DNA of 16,529 nucleotides from a bacterium (GCA_030648815.1 JAUSHA010000004.1:1-16529); one strand, 5' to 3'; counted from the first letter of the stretch, positions 1-6,107 are shown. A program made the numbers and translations. Notes: generated from the letters alone by a model not told the origin.

Positions 1-860
1 CCGCTTCCGCCACCCTGCTGTTGCGGTCGCACAACTTGAGAAGCGACTCTCGCGTATCCCTGAGCGCTGGAATAATTAATCCCGAGAACTTCCTGCGGGT
101 TAACATTTTTCCAATCCACCCCGTTATTTTTTACGTACATCGCTATCGTGAGATACGTATCCGGAAACCAATAAGAGTTCACCGCCAGAGCCGCCTTCCA
201 TATATCCGCCTCATTCATTCCCTGTGAGGCCATAAGCTCCAAGAGGCCAAGCATTGCCATTCCGTGATTGCAATCGGGAAAATGAACTGAATTACCGCAA
301 CACGGCCGATAAATACCTTTTGACACACGCTCAACAAGTGACTGCTGTTCCGGCGAAAGGATCATGAACGCATGCATACTATAGTGATTCATTGCATTAC
401 CCCGCGACAACGTCCAGCCGCCCGTTGAAGCAAAATTTCCGGCGCCTCCATATTGCGGGTCGGACATGGGGCCGTTTTCCAAAATCGGATTTTTATTGCC
501 CAGCCCTAAAGCCCAGAAAGCATTAAGCAAGAATCCGGCATTTTCCGGAGTCATTTTTATTTTTCCGTTATCCGAACCGTAAAGAATTTTCTTCATTTCG
601 TCATCCATGCCGCCTCTATCCGAATAGAGCGATTCAAACTGCGTACTGTCAATAACTCCTTTTTCCACCATTTGAGCGCCTATGTTGCCCCAAATAACCG
701 GAAGTTCCACTCCCTCTTGAGGAATAACTGAATTTTCATCAATAAGCGCCTCGCCTACCGAGGCCTGCTGTTTTATTCCTCCATGAGTATAAGCCCAAGA
801 ACCGCCCAAAATTAAAGCGGAAATAACTATGCTTAGAGGCAAGAAATTCTCTTTTTTCAT
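1..860 (-). CDS. Exported Cys/His-motif protein of unknown function (3' end outside window)
   Basis: The frame is open from the ATG at 858-860 to the window edge: 286 residues with no stop, so the C-terminus is missing. Residues 8-24 form a hydrophobic signal or anchor segment, placing the rest outside the membrane. I do not recognise the family. The striking part is residues 184-203, with C187, C188, H193, D196, C197 and H199 followed by a Met-rich GMAM; H159 and H163 lie just upstream. This looks like a metal- or thiol-reactive site (inference). The tail becomes Gln/Gly-rich (residues 279-286). Its ATG overlaps the redoxin stop (TAATG), indicating translational coupling. It is the fourth gene of the csoR-ccdA-redoxin operon and so probably takes part in extracytoplasmic copper or thiol chemistry. 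It is certainly a gene; its function is open. Confidence 0.85.
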   Translation of the reverse strand, partial: MKKENFLPLSIVISALILGGSWAYTHGGIKQQASVGEALIDENSVIPQEGVELPVIWGNIGAQMVEKGVIDSTQFESLYSDRGGMDDEMKKILYGSDNGKIKMTPENAGFLLNAFWALGLGNKNPILENGPMSDPQYGGAGNFASTGGWTLSRGNAMNHYSMHAFMILSPEQQSLVERVSKGIYRPCCGNSVHFPDCNHGMAMLGLLELMASQGMNEADIWKAALAVNSYWFPDTYLTIAMYVKNNGVDWKNVNPQEVLGINYSSAQGYARVASQVVRPQQQGGGS

Positions 861-1447
861 TAGAGTTTTGTTAATTCTTTTGCCAATTCTTCGTTTCGGT
901 TAGCCATATAAGGGTCATCTAGCGTAAAGCGGACTATTCCCTCTTTGTCAATTAAGTAATAAGTGTGTCCGGGAAACGCGCCTTTGTGCATTGAAGAAGG
1001 CAATGTCATAGTGTCGTAGGCCTTAGAAACATTAGCTCCGGCGTCAAAAAGCACTTTCGCTCCTTTTAAATAAGGTAGGTCTTTTTGAGCATTAATCCAT
1101 TGTTTGGAAGAATCAACTACTACTGAAAAAGCAACGGTGTTTTCCGTATTTAATTTATCCAGCTCCACCACCTGATCCAAGCAAGCCGGGTAGCACATCA
1201 AGCCCTCGTTAAAGAATAAGATAACATTCTTTCCCAAAAGCGAGCTTAAGGCAACTTGATTGCCCTCCATGTCGGGCAGGCTAAAATCAGGCGCTTTCTT
1301 GCCGACGGCTGTTTTAAAACTGAATTGTCCGTTATCAATAATGCCGGCAGTTTCTTTATTCCCCCTGCCCTGCAAAAATATGATTCCGGTTAAAATGGAA
1401 ATAGAAATTACGACAATGCCGATAATTAAAGAAATATTTTGTTTCAT
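860..1447 (-). CDS. Membrane-anchored redoxin (AhpC/TSA, thioredoxin-fold) protein
   Basis: 195 residues. Residues 5-25 are an N-terminal membrane anchor or uncleaved signal. A thioredoxin-fold redoxin domain follows from about residue 48 (KAPDFSLPDMEG, then the ILFFNEG strand). The active-site region is MCYPAC, with C85 and C89 spaced as CxxxC rather than the usual CxxC; in peroxiredoxin-like and Sco-like proteins this position holds the reactive Cys. H154 and the GHTYYLIDKEG strand (160-170) fit the back of the fold, and Sco proteins pair a CxxxC with a distal His for copper. It probably acts as a periplasmic-side thiol reductase, peroxidase or copper chaperone fed by the upstream CcdA. It overlaps ccdA by 4 bases (ATGA), and its stop overlaps the next gene's start. 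The fold is confident; the substrate is unknown. Confidence 0.88.
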   Translation of the reverse strand: MKQNISLIIGIVVISISILTGIIFLQGRGNKETAGIIDNGQFSFKTAVGKKAPDFSLPDMEGNQVALSSLLGKNVILFFNEGLMCYPACLDQVVELDKLNTENTVAFSVVVDSSKQWINAQKDLPYLKGAKVLFDAGANVSKAYDTMTLPSSMHKGAFPGHTYYLIDKEGIVRFTLDDPYMANRNEELAKELTKL

Positions 1448-2292
1448 TTTATTTGTTTTAATGAAGTTTTAATTATAATAAATATAAGCGCGATAAACAA
1501 TACCGGAAAAACAAACCAGGGTATACTGCCGATTATCTCCTTAAGGTTATATAGATATTTAGCCGTCAAAATATTAACTCTTAACAGCATATCGGACTCC
1601 ATTCTTAATCGGTCGGTCAAGGTTAAAAATAAGATTAAAGCGCCGATTAAGAAGAACATAATGCCGGCTAAAGATTGAGAAAGGTTTGCGACGATTTCCC
1701 TGCCTAAAATTTTATAGCGAACCGGCTTTTGGAGAACGGAAAATCTTTCAGTAAAGTTTATTTTGTCAAAAAATAGAGAAATTATGAAAAGAGGCAAAAC
1801 CATTCCCAGGACATAAACCAGGGAATACATTCCTCCCCAGAAAATCGATCCCGGTAAAACCGAAAGGGCGATGACTCCGGCTAAGACAGGAGCGCAACAA
1901 GTAGTGGCCAGTCCCGAAAATATTCCCAAAAGAAAAATTGAGCCGATGCCTTGGTTATCCAATTTCGGACTCACATGGAAAGGAAGTCTCGGGTGAAAGC
2001 CCAAGAATATGGAAAGTCCCAAAAGAATCATAAAAATTCCCCCAAAAAAATAAATCCAACTATGAAGCTCAATAATCAATCTTCCAAACCAGCCAAAACC
2101 CAGTCCTAAAGGCAGGAATACCAGGAATATTCCTAAAAAGAAAACAAAGGTCATAAAAAGAACTTTTCTTCTCTGCTTAAAAATTGAGGCCAAATAGGAC
2201 GGCAATAAAACAGTAATGCAGCAGGGCGCGAATAGAGCCGCCATGCCGGCCAAAAATGCCGTAATTAACGAAGTGTTGATTAGAATATCCAT
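1444..2292 (-). CDS. ccdA: CcdA/DsbD-family transmembrane thiol-electron transporter
   Basis: 282 residues, very hydrophobic, with about six to seven membrane helices. In CcdA/DsbD proteins two membrane-embedded cysteines relay electrons from cytoplasmic thioredoxin to extracytoplasmic partners. Here both sites are present but doubled: APCCITVLLP (C24, C25) in the first helix and TTCCAPVL (C132, C133) in the middle, where the family usually has a single Cys next to Pro. The LPSYL and GLATTCCAPVLAGVI segments match the family pattern. A C-terminal extension of roughly 80 residues adds helices at about 205-225 and 255-275. The gene starts directly after the csoR stop (TAA ATG, no gap) and overlaps the redoxin start by 4 bases. 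The likely role is to supply reducing power to the redoxin or to the Cys-rich last protein. The paired cysteines could also bind metal. Confidence 0.88.
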   Translation of the reverse strand: MDILINTSLITAFLAGMAALFAPCCITVLLPSYLASIFKQRRKVLFMTFVFFLGIFLVFLPLGLGFGWFGRLIIELHSWIYFFGGIFMILLGLSIFLGFHPRLPFHVSPKLDNQGIGSIFLLGIFSGLATTCCAPVLAGVIALSVLPGSIFWGGMYSLVYVLGMVLPLFIISLFFDKINFTERFSVLQKPVRYKILGREIVANLSQSLAGIMFFLIGALILFLTLTDRLRMESDMLLRVNILTAKYLYNLKEIIGSIPWFVFPVLFIALIFIIIKTSLKQIK

Positions 2293-2571
2293 TTAAATAT
2301 TTTTAGAATTTTCAAAAACTTTTAATAATTCTTTGATTTTCTTTTTCCTTTCCTTTAGGTCGGCGCCCTTTATGGCTTCGATTACGCACGTATTAAGATG
2401 GTTTTTCAGAATCATCTGATTGAGCTTTCTGATTGCTCCGACCACAGCTTCATTTTGCTTGATGATATCAAGGCAGTATTTGCCGTCATCCAGCATTTTT
2501 TTGATTCCTCCAAAATGCCCGGAGATATAATTCATCCTGTTTAAAATTTGTTTTTTGAAGCTTTTTTCCAT
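2293..2571 (-). CDS. csoR: CsoR-family metal-sensing transcriptional repressor
   Basis: 92 residues, all helical: the DUF156 (CsoR/RcnR/FrmR) fold, with the N-terminal basic helix LNRMNYISGHFGGIKKML used for DNA contact and tetramer formation. The metal-site residues of Cu(I)-sensing CsoR are all present: C33 (KYC), H58 and C62 (NHLNTC, the HxxxC spacing). The His argues against the persulfide sensor CstR, and the first Cys argues against a FrmR/RcnR pattern without further checks. It probably represses its own operon until Cu(I) binds. It is the first gene of a four-gene operon, and ccdA starts at the base after its stop. There is no clear Shine-Dalgarno; a CsoR-like operator lies 12-35 bases upstream of the ATG. 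Family assignment is firm; the metal is inferred from three residues. Confidence 0.93.
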   Translation of the reverse strand: MEKSFKKQILNRMNYISGHFGGIKKMLDDGKYCLDIIKQNEAVVGAIRKLNQMILKNHLNTCVIEAIKGADLKERKKKIKELLKVFENSKNI

Positions 2572-2583
2572 ATTTGTTCATTG

Positions 2584-2605
2584 CACCCACCCACGGGGGG
2601 TATAG
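2584..2605 (-). promoter_or_regulatory. Probable CsoR operator
   Basis: Read on the minus strand, a C-run TATACCCCCC is followed by GTGGGTGGG. This matches the C-tract/G-tract style of CsoR operators (ACCC...GGGT inverted halves inside a TATACCCC context). It lies between the -10 box and the csoR ATG, over the expected transcription start, so a bound tetramer would block initiation. Assignment rests on sequence style and on the adjacent csoR gene. Confidence 0.7.
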
Positions 2606-2610
2606 CATTA

Positions 2611-2639
2611 ATATTAATCCGGTCAAGCTGCCCTGTCAA
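2611..2639 (-). promoter_or_regulatory. Sigma-70 promoter of the csoR operon
   Basis: TTGACA (2639-2634), a 17-base spacer, then TAATAT (2616-2611) on the minus strand: a perfect -35 and a 5/6 -10. The predicted start near 2604 falls in the CsoR-like operator. A second TTGACC/TATACC pair sits a few bases downstream but is weaker. Confidence 0.75.
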
Positions 2640-2644
2640 GACAT

Positions 2645-2673
2645 AAAAACTCCCGGAAGATCCGGAGAGTTTT
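2645..2673 (-). terminator. Rho-independent terminator after sod
   Basis: On the minus strand AAAACTC-T-CCGG / loop ATCTT / CCGG-GAGTTTTT forms an 11-bp stem with one bulged base and ends in a T-run. It starts 13 bases past the sod stop and separates the sod operon from the csoR promoter. Confidence 0.75.
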
Positions 2674-2685
2674 ACCATAAACATT

Positions 2686-3282
2686 TTAATTCCTACCCGC
2701 AACTTTATTGAATTTCTTTTCTATGCTCTCCCAGTTGAGATTTTGGAAATAGGTCTCAATGTAGCTCTTTTTGTCCGACCCGAAATCAATAAAGTAAGCG
2801 TGCTCGTACATATCCAAAACTACAATCGGAGCCGCGCCCCAAATGCCGTAAAGATTATGAGCATCGGCAATATAGTTTCTTAATATGCCTTCGTTAAAGT
2901 CATAAGCTAAAATTACCCATCCCCTGCTTGCCATGCCTAAGGCTTTGAAGTGTACGGCCCATTCTTCAAAAGAACCGTAGTCTTTTTTAATAGCCTCTAT
3001 AATCTCTCCCGCAGGCTGACCCTGACCGCCCAGAATATCGAAATAGGCCTCATGCAAAAGCACGGCATTGGCCGTAAACGTTTGTTCAACTTTTAACTCT
3101 CTCAATTCTGAAAAAGTGGCGTTAGCTTGAGATAAATCAACTATCTTTAATTTATCTTGGATTTCCTGCCATTTTTTAACATAGCCCTGATAAAGCTTCC
3201 CCCAATGGATATCTATCGTCTTATCAGAAATTCCATGCAAACTCTTGAACGGCAGATTTTTAATTTCCCCGTAGTTTTTCAT
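2686..3282 (-). CDS. sodA/sodB-like: Superoxide dismutase, Fe/Mn family
   Basis: 198 residues, normal length for the cytosolic Fe/Mn enzyme that converts superoxide to peroxide and oxygen. The four metal ligands are visible: H26 (IDIHWGKLY), H77 (AVLLHEAYFD), D157 and H161 (VLDMYEHAYFIDFG, the family signature). Y31 matches the substrate-gate Tyr. The second-shell residue that normally holds the metal-bound water is a Gln from one of two positions. The Fe-type position, four before the second His, is A73. The Mn-type position appears to be H142 (ADAHNLYG). Metal preference is therefore uncertain. There is no signal peptide. It is the last gene of a four-gene operon, four bases after the TIM-barrel gene, and is followed by a terminator. 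Confidence 0.96.
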   Translation of the reverse strand: MKNYGEIKNLPFKSLHGISDKTIDIHWGKLYQGYVKKWQEIQDKLKIVDLSQANATFSELRELKVEQTFTANAVLLHEAYFDILGGQGQPAGEIIEAIKKDYGSFEEWAVHFKALGMASRGWVILAYDFNEGILRNYIADAHNLYGIWGAAPIVVLDMYEHAYFIDFGSDKKSYIETYFQNLNWESIEKKFNKVAGRN

Positions 3283-3286
3283 ATAT

Positions 3287-3964
3287 TTATAATAGCATAT
3301 TGATAATGTAATCTCGAGCTTCCAACTGTTCCTTTATGCTGTTTTCCATCTCAAGGGCCGCGAATTTCCCAAAGTATTTTTTAGGATAATTCTTTAAGTA
3401 ATTTAACTCCGACAAATTTTTTAAAAAATGGGGGTGCTGATTTTTAGTATATTCAACACCTCTCTTATCTAAAAATGATGGTTTTTCAGCGGGGCTGATA
3501 TGATTGCAGCCGCAGCCATATTTTTCCATCATTTCAATATTATGCTTATAAATATCAGGCCTGAACAGTCTGTCGTTGTCTAAATGCGATAAATCCAGAC
3601 AAATGCCGGCAAATTCTTTGATTTCGCTTTCATCTAAAGGCTCATAGACATTTTCAATATAAATCATCTTTCGGTATCGTTTATAATCAGAGAAATACGG
3701 AAACTCTCTTTTGGTGTGAAAATTAAAGGCTTCAGTTCGGTAATTTCTTATCAAATAATCAATTTCGTCTTTAACCATGTCTGATCTTAAGTGGACAAAG
3801 GGGATTTTAATTTTTGTATTTTTTAATAAAGAAAAAATTTCTTGTCTTTCTTTAAAATTTACTAACGTCAAAAAAAGAGCGACTTCTTCTAGCCCCAAAC
3901 TTTTAACTTCTTCAATCTTTTCCCGCCAGTCAAAAATCGTGGTAATGGCCGGCAAAATTTTCAT
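3287..3964 (-). CDS. Xylose-isomerase-like TIM-barrel protein (AP2Ec superfamily)
   Basis: 225 residues, shorter than most members of this superfamily (about 250-290). It shows the barrel strand ends that carry metal ligands in sugar-phosphate isomerases and endonuclease IV: FVHLR (H58), FNFHT (H83), YIENV (E104), CLDLSHL (D124, H127), CNHISPAE (H155) and LEMEN (E205, E207). The start at MKILPAITTIFDW gives a natural first beta strand. The substrate cannot be told from sequence; isomerase or epimerase activity on a sugar, or a repair-type phosphodiesterase, are the family options. It lies 17 bases after the DoxX gene and 4 before sod, clearly in the same transcript, so a role in stress or damage repair is plausible but unproven. 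Confidence 0.82.
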   Translation of the reverse strand: MKILPAITTIFDWREKIEEVKSLGLEEVALFLTLVNFKERQEIFSLLKNTKIKIPFVHLRSDMVKDEIDYLIRNYRTEAFNFHTKREFPYFSDYKRYRKMIYIENVYEPLDESEIKEFAGICLDLSHLDNDRLFRPDIYKHNIEMMEKYGCGCNHISPAEKPSFLDKRGVEYTKNQHPHFLKNLSELNYLKNYPKKYFGKFAALEMENSIKEQLEARDYIINMLL

Positions 3965-3981
3965 ACGTCCAATTTTAAATA

Positions 3982-4368
3982 TTAAATGCCGACTGAACCA
4001 CCGCCTGATAAAAGTATGGCTAAGTTAGCTGCCAGTAAAATCAAATCAAACTCCCAGCCCATTTTATCTTGAGCGGTAAAAGAAACGCGCCATTTTGTTT
4101 TTTTCATATACAAAGCGCCCAGCATTATTATGGCTAAGATTAAAGCGGCTAATTGAGTAAACACTCCTAAAATTAATCCTGCGCCAGATAAAAATTCTGC
4201 TAAACCCAAGATTAAAACCCCTGCCATACCGCCCGGAAAGCCCATCATCGGAGCCAAAGTTTTGGCATTTTTTATCTTCGGTAAAGCGTGATAAATAAAG
4301 ATGAGGCCGACGGCTAAACGAAGTAAAAATAATCCCTGGTCACTAAATTCTAATAATTGCGGAAACAT
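3982..4368 (-). CDS. DoxX-family membrane protein
   Basis: 128 residues with four predicted membrane helices at about 12-30, 50-70, 72-88 and 105-122. The first helix carries the DoxX signature LLRLAVGLIFIYHALPKI (R17, G21, H27, K31), and the second has the typical GLAEFLSGAGLILG. DoxX proteins are linked to quinol/thiosulfate oxidation in archaea and, in mycobacteria, to a membrane complex with SodA and a thiol oxidoreductase (SodA-DoxX-SseA). The sod gene two positions downstream makes that link relevant here, though it remains inference. It is flanked by the His-rich protein (25-base gap) and the TIM barrel (17-base gap). Confidence 0.88.
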   Translation of the reverse strand: MFPQLLEFSDQGLFLLRLAVGLIFIYHALPKIKNAKTLAPMMGFPGGMAGVLILGLAEFLSGAGLILGVFTQLAALILAIIMLGALYMKKTKWRVSFTAQDKMGWEFDLILLAANLAILLSGGGSVGI

Positions 4369-4393
4369 ATAATTAATGTTTAATTGGTTAATT

Positions 4394-4849
4394 TTATTCG
4401 ACTTTTTTAAAAATTATTTCAATTTTATCTTCGTCCTGCATCATGTAATTTTCGAAGTCGCTATTTTCTTTGCCATTAACCAACATTTTCAGTCGGCCAT
4501 CGGTACCCGAACATTTATCAAGAACACAGTTTTTATCAAAAGTTTTACCCCATGCCTCAAAAAATCGGGCAAGGAGAAGATCGTCTTTCCTGACTGTTCC
4601 CGAAAATTCCATATGAATAATGTTGTCGCGGTCGTGAGTGTGTATCGGATTATGGGGAAGCTTTTCAAGGCCGAGACCGGCCGGAATGCCTTGAGCTTCG
4701 CCAAAAATACTGATGCTTAAATTAGAGTGCCAATGCAGGCCGTTTCTTGCAATAATGTCTGATTTAGGTCCGGGTTCGGAAGATCTTGAAAAGAGAAACC
4801 ATACTCCAAGCGCCGAAAAAATAATTATAACAATAACGAAAGTTTTCAT
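4394..4849 (-). CDS. His-rich exported protein, conserved but uncharacterised
   Basis: 151 residues. Residues 2-20 are a single N-terminal membrane segment with a Ser/Pro linker after it, so the body is extracytoplasmic. Several histidines sit in tight motifs: LHWH (H39, H41), HNPIHTH (H66, H70, H72) and IIHME (H79). A TVRKDDLLLARFFEAWGK stretch and C108/C113 follow. I recall the HWH / HTHD..GIIH / FF..WG layout from uncharacterised proteins in several phyla, but no function is established. The His cluster suggests a metal site, perhaps copper. It is the first gene of the operon ending in sod. The ATG has no Shine-Dalgarno and lies 9 bases after a TATATT box, so the transcript may be nearly leaderless. 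Confidence 0.8.
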   Translation of the reverse strand: MKTFVIVIIIFSALGVWFLFSRSSEPGPKSDIIARNGLHWHSNLSISIFGEAQGIPAGLGLEKLPHNPIHTHDRDNIIHMEFSGTVRKDDLLLARFFEAWGKTFDKNCVLDKCSGTDGRLKMLVNGKENSDFENYMMQDEDKIEIIFKKVE

Positions 4850-4858
4850 ATTAAGATT

Positions 4859-4887
4859 AATATACCATATTTACAGTAATTCCAAAA
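4859..4887 (-). promoter_or_regulatory. Possible promoter of the sod operon
   Basis: TTTTGG (4887-4882), 17 bases, then TATATT (4864-4859), ending 9 bases before the ATG of the first gene. The -10 is good and the -35 weak. If used, the 5' leader would be only one to three bases. Confidence 0.4.
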
Positions 4888-4898
4888 GTTTTAAATAG

Positions 4899-4934
4899 AA
4901 AAAGCCGTTCTCGATTTTACTCGGAACGGCTTTT
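4899..4934. terminator. Terminator closing the uppS operon (hairpin symmetrical)
   Basis: AAAAGCCGTT / AACGGCTTTT arms around CTCGA..TCGG form a long GC-rich stem with one bulge and a 6-base loop, with a T-run on either strand. It begins 3 bases past the stop of the small zinc-ribbon gene and precedes the sod-operon promoter. Confidence 0.85.
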
Positions 4935-4937
4935 ATT

Positions 4938-5225
4938 TTACTTTTCTGGCGCAGGATCCCCCGTCTCCTTTACGTCTTTGGAGCTGCAAACAGGGCAAAC
5001 CCCATCTTTTTTACAGACAATAATTCCACACGAACATCTTAGCAAGTCTTCCCTGGTATCCCTCAGAAAACCGAAAAACCAGATTAAACTAACCATTATA
5101 CTTAGAATTATTCTAACTATAATGGTGCCCCCAAGAAGAATACTCACGACCCATATGAACGCAAGGATTGCGACTAATACCCACCAGGTACGACAGAATG
5201 ACTCCCCCCATGTTAATTTACGCAT
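4938..5225 (-). CDS. Small membrane protein with C-terminal zinc ribbon
   Basis: 95 residues and not a family I can name. Two hydrophobic helices at about 14-32 and 34-54 are followed by a basic/acidic turn (RDTREDLLR) and then a cytoplasmic-looking CSCGIIVCKKDGVCPVC segment (C64, C66, C71, C77, C80), a zinc-ribbon-type knuckle, and a short acidic tail. The start is well supported: AAAGGAGG lies 5 bases before the ATG and overlaps the uppS stop. It follows uppS by 11 bases and is followed directly by a terminator, so it is probably the last gene of the uppS transcript. A role with the isoprenoid carrier or envelope is suggested only by position. Confidence 0.8.
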   Translation of the reverse strand: MRKLTWGESFCRTWWVLVAILAFIWVVSILLGGTIIVRIILSIMVSLIWFFGFLRDTREDLLRCSCGIIVCKKDGVCPVCSSKDVKETGDPAPEK

Positions 5226-5236
5226 GATACCCTCCT

Positions 5237-5923
5237 TTATCTGCCAAATCTTCGTTGGCGTTTTTGGTAATCCCTCAAGGCCTCATCTAAGTTTTCTTCT
5301 GAAAAATCAGGCCAATGTTTTGAACAAAAATACAATTCAGCGTAAGACGCTTCCCATGTCAGAAAATCGGAAATTCTTTGCTCGCCGCTTGTTCGGATAA
5401 TCAAATCGGCATCGGGAATATCGGCACTCCACAAATATTTTCTGATCAATGCCTGATTGATTTTTTCCGGCGGTATTTTCTCTTCGATGATTTTCCTTAT
5501 CGCTTCCGCCATTTCCTCCCATCCGCTGTAAGAAATAGCCAAGTTAAGAAATCCTTGTTGATTATCTTTTGTAAAGGCTTCCGCGTCTTCAACTAATTTC
5601 TGTAATTTCGCGGGCAATCTGCTTTTTTGTCCGATGACCTTGAATTTTATGCCTTTTTGGTGAAGTTCGTGAATTTCATCGGAAATAGCGGATTGAAAGA
5701 GGTTCATTAAAAAATTGACCTCTTCCTTATTCCTGTCCCAATTTTCGGCGGAAAAAGCATAAAGTGTCAGAATTTTTATCTCCCGATCCCTGCACCACCT
5801 TAAGACCTCTTTGACTTTTTTAACGCCTTCTTGATGACCGCCATATAAGGCTATCGCTTTTTCTTTGGCCCATCGCCGATTACCATCCATGATTATGGCT
5901 AAATGACAAGGAACTTTGTTCAT
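5237..5923 (-). CDS. uppS: Isoprenyl transferase / undecaprenyl diphosphate synthase
   Basis: 228 residues from the chosen ATG at 5921-5923. It makes the long-chain Z-polyprenyl diphosphate lipid carrier for peptidoglycan and surface glycans by adding IPP units to FPP; it is cytosolic, working at the membrane. Family motifs: HLAIIMDGNRRWA near the N-terminus (D13 for catalysis, N15/R16/R17 for diphosphate), TLYAFSAENWDR, ISYSGW, and RTSGEQRISDFLTW...YAELYF near the C-terminus. An in-frame ATG exists 19 codons upstream, but that extension is translated from a palindromic repeat. The chosen ATG has AGGAGGT 5 bases upstream and matches the usual family N-terminus. It is followed by a small membrane gene and preceded by a flavoprotein of the geranylgeranyl reductase family. 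Confidence 0.96.
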   Translation of the reverse strand: MNKVPCHLAIIMDGNRRWAKEKAIALYGGHQEGVKKVKEVLRWCRDREIKILTLYAFSAENWDRNKEEVNFLMNLFQSAISDEIHELHQKGIKFKVIGQKSRLPAKLQKLVEDAEAFTKDNQQGFLNLAISYSGWEEMAEAIRKIIEEKIPPEKINQALIRKYLWSADIPDADLIIRTSGEQRISDFLTWEASYAELYFCSKHWPDFSEENLDEALRDYQKRQRRFGR

Positions 5924-5928
5924 GCACA

Positions 5929-5935
5929 ACCTCCT
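5929..5935 (-). promoter_or_regulatory. Strong Shine-Dalgarno that fixes the uppS start
   Basis: AGGAGGT on the minus strand, 5 bases before the ATG at 5921-5923. It rules against the longer reading frame that starts inside the upstream palindrome. Confidence 0.85.
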
Positions 5936-5950
5936 AAAATGTTTGATGCG

Positions 5951-5997
5951 ATGTTCAACGTTAAAGGTTAAACGGTGCAACCTTTAACGTTGAACAT
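5951..5997. repeat. Palindromic element A, copy 1
   Basis: Two 19-base arms, ATGTTCAACGTTAAAGGTT (5951-5969) and its exact reverse complement (5979-5997), flank a 9-base centre. A close copy lies at 8941-8994. The arm of the longer copy is itself nearly palindromic (ATGTTCAAC / GTTGAACAT around GTTAAAG). This copy lies between a 36-codon ORF, whose TAA touches the repeat edge, and the uppS leader. There is no T-run, so it is not an obvious terminator. Confidence 0.95.
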
Positions 5998-6107
5998 TAG
6001 CGTTCTAGTCTTGATCCGACGGTTTTTAATCTTATCTTAGTTTTCGGCAACATAAAATCCTTTTTTCGGAAAACTCTCTTTTGCGAATGTCTTTTTGGTT
6101 TTATCAT
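5997..6107 (-). CDS. Hypothetical 36-residue basic protein
   Basis: A short ORF starts with an ATGA overlap on the stop of the flavoprotein gene (ATG at 6107-6105, TGA at 6106-6104), the usual sign of translational coupling. The product is very basic (14 Lys/Arg in 36), with an internal MLPKTKIRLK. Its TAA stop shares one base with palindromic element A, so the ORF may be an intact tiny gene or one cut short by the element. I know no family for it. The overlap is the only positive evidence. Confidence 0.4.
   Translation of the reverse strand: MIKPKRHSQKRVFRKKDFMLPKTKIRLKTVGSRLER

Noticed and set aside
21..227. Plus-strand reading frames opposite the minus-strand genes, such as 21-227, 6327-6716 and 11707-12069
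   Set aside because: They are shadows of confident minus-strand genes, with no recognisable domains or start signals.
1444..2571. Mercury resistance (merT-like CC pairs)
   Set aside because: The repressor is CsoR, not MerR, the membrane protein fits CcdA in length and motifs, and no merA or merP is present in the window.
5924..5980. Longer uppS reading frame starting at 5980
   Set aside because: The extra 19 codons are translated from palindromic element A and its flank; the ATG at 5923 has an ideal SD and matches the family N-terminus.
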